Positions 51,627 through 59,673 of a DNA stretch of 64,000 bases are shown one piece after another. Source of the stretch: Bradyrhizobium sp. Ce-3 (GTDB taxonomy: Bacteria > Pseudomonadota > Alphaproteobacteria > Rhizobiales > Xanthobacteraceae). Made by a program: the position numbers and the translations under genes. The stretch is taken from assembly GCF_022835695.1 (NCBI RefSeq), contig NZ_BQUV01000009.1, forward strand, positions 1-64,000, read 5' to 3'. The notes under the pieces are model-generated. The model was not told the origin of the DNA. It ran no database searches and saw only the letters and a program-made list of their open reading frames with translations. How positions within the stretch are numbered: position 1 is the stretch's first letter; every line of letters begins with the position of its first letter.

Positions 51627-52589
51627 CTAGCCGTAGCCGAGCGTTTGCGACGGGTATTCGCCGAACATCGCGCGGTAGTATTGCGAGAAGCGGCCGAGCT
51701 CGATGAAGCCCTGCTCGATCGCCACCTTGGAGACGGTGGTCTGCTCCGGCGTGCTCTCGCGCAGGATCGAGCGGATCGCGCACAGCCGCTTGTAGCGCAG
51801 GAAAGTCACCGGGCCGACGCCGAACACCTCGTGGAAGGCGCGGTGCAGGCTGCGCCGCGACAGCCGAAGCTCGGTGCAGATTTCGGCGACGTGAACCGGG
51901 CGGGTGCCCGCCGCGCGCAGATAGTCCTCGACCTGGCCCACCAGCTTCATCGCCGACGGCAGATAGCTCGATCCGTCAGGCGGCAGCGACGTGACGACCG
52001 TCGCCGTCACGCAGTCGATGATGGCGCGCTTCCAGAATTCTGCCGACGCCTCCGACAGCGCATCCGGATAGCGCGCGAGGCGCTCGACGATCTGCGGCAG
52101 CCGGTCCGCGGCTCTCATGCCGACGGCGCGGTCTGCGCGAAAATGGTTCTTCGCACTCCATGTTTCGGCATCGGCAAGCCGCGGCTCGCCGCCGAACACG
52201 TGGGGCAGATCGGTGAGATCGAAGCGGATGGCCGCATAGGACGACGCGCTGTGAAAGATCCCGTCATGCTCGACCCCCGGCGGAATCACCAGCACGTCGG
52301 CCGGCTGCATGTCGAATGCCCAATGCGTGACGCGGTTGGTCGCCTGCAGCAGCATTCCGATGATCAGCTTGGGATCGGTCGAGATGCGCTGGGTGCGCAC
52401 CCCGACATTGAACGCGCCGATGCTGAGCGAGAAATCGCCGATCCCGACGTGAGACAATGTGCCGCGCAGCTTGCCGCGCTCAAGCTGCATGACTTCGACA
52501 TGCGAGCCTTTGACGGCGTCGTGGAGTCCCTCGAAGCCGTCAAGCTCGCCAGTGCTAACAGTCAGGTGCTTGCCCATATCCACGCTCAC
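51627..52589 (-). CDS. AraC family transcriptional regulator
   Basis: The 320-aa protein has a cupin-like N-terminal sensing domain (GTLSHVGIGDFSLSIGAFNVGVRTQRIS, then DVLVIPPGVEHDG) and two C-terminal helix-turn-helix motifs (about 230-318, VAEICTELRLSRRSLHRAFHEVFGVGPVTFLRYKRL and VSKVAIEQGFIELGRFSQYYRAMFGEYPSQTL). The start is GTG 52589, with ATG 52577 as an alternative. It is divergent from the sulfatase gene cluster, with 441 bases between, so it may regulate that cluster. The inducer is unknown. Confidence 0.88.
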   Translation of the reverse strand: MSVDMGKHLTVSTGELDGFEGLHDAVKGSHVEVMQLERGKLRGTLSHVGIGDFSLSIGAFNVGVRTQRISTDPKLIIGMLLQATNRVTHWAFDMQPADVLVIPPGVEHDGIFHSASSYAAIRFDLTDLPHVFGGEPRLADAETWSAKNHFRADRAVGMRAADRLPQIVERLARYPDALSEASAEFWKRAIIDCVTATVVTSLPPDGSSYLPSAMKLVGQVEDYLRAAGTRPVHVAEICTELRLSRRSLHRAFHEVFGVGPVTFLRYKRLCAIRSILRESTPEQTTVSKVAIEQGFIELGRFSQYYRAMFGEYPSQTLGYG

Positions 52590-53030
52590 AACGTAGCGCG
52601 ATTATTCTACAAATACCAAGTGCTTGAAGCCGGTACGAAATATGTCTCGTGCACGACGGACCCAGCCTGATTTGATTCGCATGGCGATATCGCGTTGCGC
52701 AATTTCAAACGGGCGGATTTTCGCTTGTTTTTCCGAGAAGGCAAGAACGCCGACGGCACCGGATTGATCGAATTGGGACATCTTTCATTAAGCGTGCACG
52801 CCTTGGGGTTGCGATTGGCACAAAGTGCACATGCCACGCCTGGCGCGTTGGGCTATCGTTTGATCTCAAAGCGAAATCGGTCTGTGACAGTGTCCGGTCA
52901 AACGGATCACGCGCCGCGAGAGCGGCTGCGCCCGCAGTTGTGCGCGCGAACGGCGAGAGGAGAAAGGGAAGCAGGGCTGACGAATCAACGCTGCCGAAAA
53001 GTGCAGCACAGAAAATGGAAGGGCGCGACA
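52590..53030. promoter_or_regulatory. Gene-free divergent region upstream of the sulfatase cluster
   Basis: No convincing gene is seen. The first 30 bases are AT-rich (GCGATTATTCTACAAATACC), the likely AraC promoter. The stretch near 52700-52800 is less GC-rich than coding DNA. No clear direct-repeat AraC sites were found by eye. Confidence 0.4.
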
Positions 53031-53213
53031 ATGCAATCGAGCACCACGTTCGGTCATCAAGACCCCAGGGCTACGATCTTCGCCGGGATTTTCCGCGTGG
53101 CGGCCGTCGGCGCCGCCGCGATTGTCGCGCAAGCGAGGCCGGCAGCGGGCATGTGCCGGGACTACACCGACCGGTCGCGATCACAGGGCTTCTGGGATTA
53201 CTGCCCCCGATAA
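53031..53213 (+). CDS. Small hypothetical protein before the formylglycine-generating enzyme gene
   Basis: The 60-aa frame starts at ATG 53031 after a GGAAGGG site. It contains a hydrophobic stretch (IFAGIFRVAAVGAAAIVAQARPAAG), either a late signal peptide or an anchor, and then a short tail MCRDYTDRSRSQGFWDYCPR with two Cys. The FGE gene starts 3 or 21 bases later. The coding case rests on the ribosome site, hydrophobic profile and tight spacing. It may be just a leader region. Confidence 0.45.
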   Translation: MQSSTTFGHQDPRATIFAGIFRVAAVGAAAIVAQARPAAGMCRDYTDRSRSQGFWDYCPR

Positions 53214-53234
53214 TGCGTGAACGGGTGCATCGCC

Positions 53235-54236
53235 ATGTTTCGCGCCGAGACCACCGCCGCTGAACCCGAGCCGGACGACCGCGTCGAGACCGACGACATG
53301 GTCTGGATTCCCGGCGGCACGTTCCGCATGGGCTCGGACCATCATTACCCCGAGGAGGCGCCGGCGCATCGGGCGTCGGTCGACGGCTTCTGGATCGACC
53401 GCACGCCGGTCACCAACGCTCAATTCCGCGAATTCGTGCGCGAGACCGGCCACATCACGGTCGCCGAGAAGCCGCCCGATCCCGCGCAATACCCGGGCGC
53501 GCTGCCGCATATGCTCTACGCCGGCTCGCTGGTGTTTTCTCCGCCGCGCCGGATCCACACCCTGCGCGACTGGAGCCAATGGTGGAGCTTCATGCGCGGC
53601 GCGAACTGGCGTCATCCCCAAGGCCCGCGCAGTAGCATCAACGTGCTCGGCAGCCATCCGGTCGTCCACGTCGCCTATGCCGATGCGCTGGCCTACGCCA
53701 GATGGGCCGGCAAGGAGCTTGCGACCGAAGCGGAATGGGAGTTCGCGGCGCGCGGCGGGCTCGAGGCCGAGGAATATGCCTGGGGCAATGCCCTGACGCC
53801 CGGCGGCAAGCACATGGCCAACCTTTGGCAGGGCAATTTCCCGATGCAGAATCTCTGCGAGGACGGTTTCGACCGGACCTCGCCGGTGACCGCGTTCCCG
53901 CCGAACGGCTATGGCGTCCACGACATGATCGGCAATGTCTGGGAGTGGACCGCCGACTGGTGGTCGGCCCGCCACGAGGCCGACGCCGCGAAGCCGTGCT
54001 GCATCCCGCAGAATCCGCGCGGCGGCCGCGAGGACGCGAGCTACGATTCCGGCCAGCCCGCGATCAGGATCCCGCGCAAGGTGCTGAAGGGCGGCTCGCA
54101 TCTCTGTGCACCGAACTACTGCCGCCGCTACCGCCCCGCCGCCCGTCATGCCGAGCCGGTCGATACCTCGACCAGCCATGTCGGCTTCCGCTGCGTGGTG
54201 CGGTCATCCGCTGCCGTTTCTCACCCGCCGAAATGA
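53235..54236 (+). CDS. Formylglycine-generating enzyme (sulfatase-modifying factor)
   Basis: FGE converts the active-site Cys of type I sulfatases into formylglycine. The 333-aa protein starts with VWIPGGTFRMGSDHHYPEEAPAHRASVDGFWIDRTPVTNAQF. It continues with TEAEWEFAARGG and GNVWEWTADWW, and keeps both catalytic Cys (C291 and C296) in KGGSHLCAPNYCRRYRPAARH with HVGFRC at the end. These match true FGE rather than the wider SUMF family. The target sulfatase is encoded next. ATG 53235 is used. GTG 53217 is an alternative. There is no signal peptide, so modification would take place in the cytoplasm. Confidence 0.93.
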   Translation: MFRAETTAAEPEPDDRVETDDMVWIPGGTFRMGSDHHYPEEAPAHRASVDGFWIDRTPVTNAQFREFVRETGHITVAEKPPDPAQYPGALPHMLYAGSLVFSPPRRIHTLRDWSQWWSFMRGANWRHPQGPRSSINVLGSHPVVHVAYADALAYARWAGKELATEAEWEFAARGGLEAEEYAWGNALTPGGKHMANLWQGNFPMQNLCEDGFDRTSPVTAFPPNGYGVHDMIGNVWEWTADWWSARHEADAAKPCCIPQNPRGGREDASYDSGQPAIRIPRKVLKGGSHLCAPNYCRRYRPAARHAEPVDTSTSHVGFRCVVRSSAAVSHPPK

Positions 54237-54263
54237 AAGCCTTTGCAATGTAGGGAGTTGGTC

Positions 54264-55970
54264 ATGAGCAACGACGCCGACGACAACAAGCAGAACGGCA
54301 AGAGCCAGGCGATCGATCGTCGCAATTTGCTGCTGGGGACGTCGACCCTGGTGGCCGCAGCGACGCTGACGTCCAACGCGTTGGCGCAAGCGCAGAAGGC
54401 TGCGCCGGCCGCGAGTTCGGCTCCGGTGGCGGCCTCGGGACGCAAGCCGAACATCCTCGTGATCTTCGGCGATGATATCGGTCTGGCGAACATCAGCGCC
54501 TATTCGCACGGCCTGATGGGCTACCAGACGCCGAACATCGATCGCCTGTCGCGCGAGGGCATGATGTTCATGGACTACTACGCCGAGCAAAGCTGCACCG
54601 CGGGGCGATCGAGCTTCATCACCGGCCAGGCGACGCTGCGCACCGGCCTGTCCAAGGTCGGCATCCCCGGTGTCAAGGTGGGATTGCAGGCGCGCGATGC
54701 CACCATCGCGGAAATGCTCAAGCCGCTCGGCTATGCCACCGGCCAATTCGGCAAGAACCATCTCGGCGATCGCAACGAATTCCTGCCGACCGTGCACGGC
54801 TTCGATGAATTCTTCGGCAATCTCTACCACCTCAATGCCGAGGAAGAGCCGGAGAATTTCAACTACCCGAAAGATCCCGCCTTCCGGGCAAGCTTCGGTC
54901 CCCGCGGCGTCATGAGGTGCAAGGCCAGCGATCGCGATGACCCGACCGAGGATCCACGCTTCGGGCGCGTCGGCAAGCAGACGATCGAGGATACCGGTCC
55001 GCTCACCAGGAAGCGGATGGAGACCATCGACGACGAGACCTCGGCCGCCGCGATCGATTTCATCGACCGCCAGTCCAAGGGCAACAAGCCGTTCTTCTGC
55101 TGGTTCAACTCGACGCGGATGCATTTTCGCACCCATGTGCGCGCCGATCATCGCGACCAGCCCGGCATATCGGCGCGAACCGAATATGCCGACGGCATGA
55201 TCGAGCACGACAATCATGTCGGCCTGCTGCTCAAGAAGCTCGATGACCTCGGCATCGCCGACGACACCATCGTGATCTACACCACCGACAACGGCCCGCA
55301 CATGAATTCATGGCCGGACGGTGCCATGACCTGGTTCCGCAGCGAGAAGAACACCAACTGGGAAGGCGCGTTCCGCGTCCCCTGCATGATCCGCTGGCCC
55401 GGTCGGATCAAGCCGGGGCTCTCGCACGAACTCGTCAGCGGCCTCGATTGGTGCCCGACGCTGCTTGCCGCTGCCGGCGAGCCCAATGTGAAGGACAAGC
55501 TGCTCGCCGGCTACCAGGCCGCCGGCCAGACGTTCAAGGTCCATCTCGATGGCTACAATCAGCTGCCTTATCTGACGGGACAACAGGACAAGTCGGAGCG
55601 GCCCTACTTCATCTATTTCAACGACGACGCCGATCTGGTCGCGATGCGGTTTGCCAACTGGAAGCTGGTATTCGAGGAGCAGCGCGCGCCAGGTACGCTC
55701 CTGGTTTGGGGCGAGCCGTTCACCAAGCTTCGCATTGCCAAGTTCTACGACCTGCATGCTGACCCGTTCGAGCGTGCCGACATCACCTCGAATACCTATT
55801 GGGATTGGTTGATGGATCACGCCTACATCCAATATGGCGCGGTGGCGGAGATCGCGAAGTATCTGGACACTTACAAGGACTATCCGCCGAGCCAGAAGCC
55901 CGCGAGCTTCTCGGTCGAGGGGCTGATGGAGGACATGCATCGCGCGGTCGATTCCAAGATTCCGAAATAG
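54264..55970 (+). CDS. Type I arylsulfatase with formylglycine motif
   Basis: The 568-aa protein hydrolyses a sulfate ester. The modification motif is C111-T-A-G-R in QSCTAGRSSFITGQATLRTG, and the metal site is NILVIFGDDIG, with further ligands in YTTDNGPHMNSW. The N-terminus carries RRNLLLGTSTLVAAATLTSN, a Tat-like leader, fitting export after cytoplasmic activation by the FGE encoded just upstream. GGGAG precedes ATG 54264. A C-terminal part without the usual short tail suggests the larger arylsulfatase A-like subgroup. The substrate is unknown. Confidence 0.93.
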   Translation: MSNDADDNKQNGKSQAIDRRNLLLGTSTLVAAATLTSNALAQAQKAAPAASSAPVAASGRKPNILVIFGDDIGLANISAYSHGLMGYQTPNIDRLSREGMMFMDYYAEQSCTAGRSSFITGQATLRTGLSKVGIPGVKVGLQARDATIAEMLKPLGYATGQFGKNHLGDRNEFLPTVHGFDEFFGNLYHLNAEEEPENFNYPKDPAFRASFGPRGVMRCKASDRDDPTEDPRFGRVGKQTIEDTGPLTRKRMETIDDETSAAAIDFIDRQSKGNKPFFCWFNSTRMHFRTHVRADHRDQPGISARTEYADGMIEHDNHVGLLLKKLDDLGIADDTIVIYTTDNGPHMNSWPDGAMTWFRSEKNTNWEGAFRVPCMIRWPGRIKPGLSHELVSGLDWCPTLLAAAGEPNVKDKLLAGYQAAGQTFKVHLDGYNQLPYLTGQQDKSERPYFIYFNDDADLVAMRFANWKLVFEEQRAPGTLLVWGEPFTKLRIAKFYDLHADPFERADITSNTYWDWLMDHAYIQYGAVAEIAKYLDTYKDYPPSQKPASFSVEGLMEDMHRAVDSKIPK

Positions 55971-56095
55971 CCGGCAATGAAGTCGTCGGCCGGCGCCGGT
56001 GCCGGCTGGCGCCCGTGACCGTCGCGCCTTTGCAATTGGCGATGCCATCAAGCCGAGACCATCGTAGCGACGTCAATCAATTCCGAGGTGATCCA

Positions 56096-58486
56096 ATGCG
56101 AGTAGCCGTAGCCATCATGAAGCCAATCGCTCTTGCCGCGTTCGCGATGGCCTCGACCCTCGCCCCGACCTCGGCGCAGACGACGCCGGAGGAGGCCCGG
56201 ACAATCGCGCGGGACGCCTATGTCTACGGCTATCCACTGGTCGACAATTATCGTGTTCAGCATTCCTATTTCGTCGACCGTTCCGGTCCGGAATACAAGG
56301 CGCCCTGGAATACGCTGTACAACAACGCGCGCGTTTATACGCCCGACGACAAGGCGATCCAGACACCGAACTCGGACACGCCGTACTCCTATGTCGGCGC
56401 GGATTTGCGCTCCGAGCCGCTGGTCTTCACCGTGCCGGCCGTGGAGAAGGGCCGGTACTACTCGCTGCAGTTCCTCGACCAGTACACGTTCAATTTCGCC
56501 TATGTCGGCAGCCGCGCCACCGGCAACGGTCCGGGAAATTATCTGCTGGCCGGACCCGGCTGGAAGGGTGAGGCGCCCAAGGGCATCAGCGGCGTGCTGC
56601 GGTCCGAGACGGATTTCGCGTTCGTGTTGTACCGGACGCAGTTGTTCGGTCCTGACGACATCGATAACGTGAAGAAAGTCCAGGCCGGTTACAAGGTGCA
56701 GCCGCTCTCGCAATTTCTCGGCAAACCTGCTCCCGCAGCCGCGGCGGCGATCGACTTCGTCAAGCCGCTGACACCGCAGCAGCAGAAGAGCTCGCCCGAA
56801 TTCTTCAACGTCCTCAATTTTGTCCTGCAGTTCTGCCCCGTGAATCCTTCGGAGGCCGCGCTGCGGGCGCGATTCGCGAAGCTCGGAATCGTTGCCGGCA
56901 AGCCCTTCAATGCCGAACAGCTGGCACCTGACATCCGCCAAACGGTGCAGGACGGCATCACTGATGCGTGGAAGCAGTATGAGGCGGCCGAGAAGAAGAT
57001 GACGACCGGCGAGATGACCAGCGCCGAACTGTTCGGGACCCGCGCGTTTCTGAACAACGACACCCTCAAGCGCATGACGGGCGCGGTCGACGGTATCTAC
57101 GGCAATTCGAAGGAAGAGGCGTTCTATCCCGGCTACGCCATCGACGCCGCGGGACAACGCCTCGACGGGACGGCCGGCCGCTATACCCTGACGTTTGCGC
57201 CCGGCCAGCTGCCGCCGGTCAATGCATTCTGGTCGCTGACGATGTACGACCTGCCACAGCGCTATCTCGTCGCCAACCCGCTGCATCGCTATCTGATCAA
57301 CTCGCCGATGCTGCCGAACCTGAAGAAGAATGCCGACGGCGGACTAACGCTCTACGTCCAGCGCGAGTCGCCCGGAGCGGACAAGGAGCAGAACTGGCTG
57401 CCGGCGCCGAATGGCCCGTTCGTGATGGCACTTCGGCTGTACTGGCCGAAGGCCGACGCCTTCAATGGCAAGTGGAACCGGCCGCTGCTGCAGCGGGTGG
57501 CGGAGGCCACGGTGGGAGCTGCGCAGGCCGCCGACGCGCCGGTTCCGGTCACGGTCGATAATTTCGCCCGCGCTGAATCCGATCTCTATATGAATAACCT
57601 CGCCAAGGACGCGGGCCTTGGCAAACTCAGCCACCGCCGCGAGCCGGCCAGCATCGACAAGCAGTCCGTCATCCGGCTCAATCGCGACACGCTCTATACA
57701 TCCGGGGTGTTCGACCTCGATGCGGGTCCGGTGACGATCACGATGCCGGGCTCCGGAAAACGTTTCATGTCGCTGCAGGTGATCAACGAGGATCACTATG
57801 TGCCCGCGGTGTATTACGGTGCGGGAAAACGCACATTGACGCGCGAGAATGTCGGCACGCGCTACGTGGCGGCCGGGATTCGCACGCTGGTCGACCCGAA
57901 CGACCCGAAGGACCTCGCGCAGGTGCATGCGCTGCAGGACGCCATCAAGGTCGAACAGAAAGCACCGGGCAAGCTGGAGCTGCCGAGCTGGGACCAGGCC
58001 AGCCAGAAGAGCATCCGCGACGCGCTTCTGGCGCTGAATGATTATACCGGTGGCTTTGCCCACGCGTTCGGGCCCAAAGGGCAGGTCGACCCGGTGAGAC
58101 ATCTGATCGGGACTGCTGCCGGTTGGGGCGGCAATCCTGATAAGGACGCCTCCTATCTCAGCATCACGCCGACGAAGAACGACGGCAGCACGGTCTACAA
58201 GCTCACCGTCAAGGAGGTGCCGGTCGACGCCTTCTGGTCGATCAGTGTGTACGACGCGAAGGGATACTTCGAGAAGAATCCCTACGATGCGTACACGCTG
58301 AACAACATCACGGCGAAGAAATCCGCCGATGGCTCGATCGCGATCCAGTTCGGCGGCTGCGACGGCAAGATTCCGAATTGCCTGCCGATCATGAAGGGTT
58401 GGAATTACACGGTCCGGCTCTACCGGCCGCGTCCGGAGATTCTGAACGGCAAGTGGAAGTTCCCGGAGGCGCAGGCGACGAATTGA
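56096..58486 (+). CDS. Duplicated DUF1254-DUF1214 exported protein
   Basis: The 796-aa precursor has a signal peptide (MKPIALAAFAMASTLAPTSA). It then has a full DUF1254 (ARDAYVYGYPLVDNYRVQHS) and DUF1214 (near residue 365, VNAFWSLTMYDLPQRYLV) unit. From about residue 484 a second, shorter unit follows. NRDTLYTSGVFDLDAGPVTI matches the earlier SDTPYSYVGADLRSEPLVFT, and VDAFWSISVYDAKGYF matches the first DUF1214 motif about 338 residues on. Family function is unknown. GAGGTG precedes ATG 56096. It sits between the sulfatase and an outer-membrane protein. Confidence 0.88.
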   Translation: MRVAVAIMKPIALAAFAMASTLAPTSAQTTPEEARTIARDAYVYGYPLVDNYRVQHSYFVDRSGPEYKAPWNTLYNNARVYTPDDKAIQTPNSDTPYSYVGADLRSEPLVFTVPAVEKGRYYSLQFLDQYTFNFAYVGSRATGNGPGNYLLAGPGWKGEAPKGISGVLRSETDFAFVLYRTQLFGPDDIDNVKKVQAGYKVQPLSQFLGKPAPAAAAAIDFVKPLTPQQQKSSPEFFNVLNFVLQFCPVNPSEAALRARFAKLGIVAGKPFNAEQLAPDIRQTVQDGITDAWKQYEAAEKKMTTGEMTSAELFGTRAFLNNDTLKRMTGAVDGIYGNSKEEAFYPGYAIDAAGQRLDGTAGRYTLTFAPGQLPPVNAFWSLTMYDLPQRYLVANPLHRYLINSPMLPNLKKNADGGLTLYVQRESPGADKEQNWLPAPNGPFVMALRLYWPKADAFNGKWNRPLLQRVAEATVGAAQAADAPVPVTVDNFARAESDLYMNNLAKDAGLGKLSHRREPASIDKQSVIRLNRDTLYTSGVFDLDAGPVTITMPGSGKRFMSLQVINEDHYVPAVYYGAGKRTLTRENVGTRYVAAGIRTLVDPNDPKDLAQVHALQDAIKVEQKAPGKLELPSWDQASQKSIRDALLALNDYTGGFAHAFGPKGQVDPVRHLIGTAAGWGGNPDKDASYLSITPTKNDGSTVYKLTVKEVPVDAFWSISVYDAKGYFEKNPYDAYTLNNITAKKSADGSIAIQFGGCDGKIPNCLPIMKGWNYTVRLYRPRPEILNGKWKFPEAQATN

Positions 58487-58535
58487 AACGGATGCGAATC
58501 CGTTACGGTGTCTTGAACGAGGTGGGGAGGTTCAG

Positions 58536-59561
58536 ATGACAATGGTCGACCGTCACAAGGGCGCTTTACTCGGCGTTGTTGGCGCACTTGCTCTCGCGGC
58601 AATGCCGCGCACAGCGCTGGCCGATGCCGGTGGATTGAGCTTCTGGCTGCCGGGCGCGTTCGCCAGCCTGACGGCGGCGCCGGCGATGCCGGGATGGGCG
58701 TATGAGACGATCTACATCCACCTCGGCCAAAGCGCCAATGCGGGCAAGAATTTCGTCATCGGCAACCGCGTGCCGGGATCGGTGGTCGCCGGTCTCAATG
58801 CCCATGCCGACGTGCTGATCGAAGGCTTCACCTATACCTGGGCGCAGTCCGTGCTGGGCGGGCAGGCGGCGATCACCTTCCTGACCGCGCCGGGAAATAT
58901 CGGCGTCGGCGTCGACGCGACGCTGACCGGCCCGCGCGGCAACACGCTCTCGGGTGTCGCAACCGACAACCGCACCACGGTCTCCGACGTCTTCTACCAG
59001 GGCACGCTGAAATGGAATCAGGGCGTCAACAACGAGATGTTCTACATCTTCGGCAACATCCCGAGCGGGACCTATGACAGCACGCGGCTTGCCAATCTCA
59101 GCTTCGGGTTCGTCGCGATCGACGTCGGCGGCGCCTACACCTTTCTCAATCCGCAATCCGGCCAGGAGTTCTCGGTGCTGGCCGGCGTCACCTACAATGG
59201 AATGAACAAGGATCTGCAGTACCAGAACGGCATCGACTTCCACGTCGACTGGGGACTTTCGAAGTTCATCGAGAAGAACGTGCATGTCGGCGTCGCCGGC
59301 TACTATTTCCAGCAGCTCACCGGCGACAGCGGCGCCGGCGCCAAGCTCGGCGATTTCAAGGGACGCGTCGCCGGTATCGGCCCGCAGGTCGGATTCATCT
59401 TTCCGGTCGGCGAAGGCTATCAGGGCTATCTGAACCTCCGCGGCTACAAGGATTTCGCCGCCGAGAACCGCGCCGAGGGATGGACGACCTGGGTGACGTT
59501 CCAGCTCTCGACGTCAGCGCCGCAGACGGCGCCGGCGAAGCCGATCGTGCGCAAATATTAG
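58536..59561 (+). CDS. Outer-membrane transporter-like protein (phenol degradation MetA / PF13557 type)
   Basis: The 341-aa precursor has a signal peptide (ALLGVVGALALAAMPRTALA) and a beta-rich body of the outer-membrane channel type often linked to aromatic degradation: DAGGLSFWLPGAFASLTAAPAMPGWAYETIYIH, then VDVGGAYTFLNPQSGQEFSVLAGVTYN and GIGPQVGFIFPVGEGYQGYLNLRGYKDF. It probably carries a hydrophobic or aromatic compound across the outer membrane. It ends in a hairpin that overlaps its TAG stop. As the last gene of the sulfatase set, it may take up the same substrate. Confidence 0.85.
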   Translation: MTMVDRHKGALLGVVGALALAAMPRTALADAGGLSFWLPGAFASLTAAPAMPGWAYETIYIHLGQSANAGKNFVIGNRVPGSVVAGLNAHADVLIEGFTYTWAQSVLGGQAAITFLTAPGNIGVGVDATLTGPRGNTLSGVATDNRTTVSDVFYQGTLKWNQGVNNEMFYIFGNIPSGTYDSTRLANLSFGFVAIDVGGAYTFLNPQSGQEFSVLAGVTYNGMNKDLQYQNGIDFHVDWGLSKFIEKNVHVGVAGYYFQQLTGDSGAGAKLGDFKGRVAGIGPQVGFIFPVGEGYQGYLNLRGYKDFAAENRAEGWTTWVTFQLSTSAPQTAPAKPIVRKY

Positions 59562-59590
59562 AGCTTCGGTTCTGATTGAACCGAAGCTCT
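59560..59590. terminator. Hairpin overlapping the stop of the outer-membrane protein gene
   Basis: AGAGCTTCGGTTC and GAACCGAAGCTCT form a perfect 13-bp stem with a 5-base loop. There is no T-run, so it is a weak terminator or an mRNA-protecting 3' hairpin. The TAG stop starts one base before the stem. Confidence 0.6.
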
Positions 59591-59596
59591 ACCTTT

Positions 59597-59650
59597 GTTT
59601 GACGCGTTTTCTTCACGCGAACCGGTGCCCACTTCGCGCGAAAACGCTTT
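59597..59650. repeat. Palindromic repeat, family B (copy 2)
   Basis: GACGCGTTTTCTTCACGCGA at the left and CGCGAAAACGC at the right repeat the element at 13868 with few changes. It sits just after the outer-membrane protein gene and ends 24 bases before the cyclase start. Confidence 0.75.
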
Positions 59651-59673
59651 GAAGGAGGCGAGCGACAGACCCG

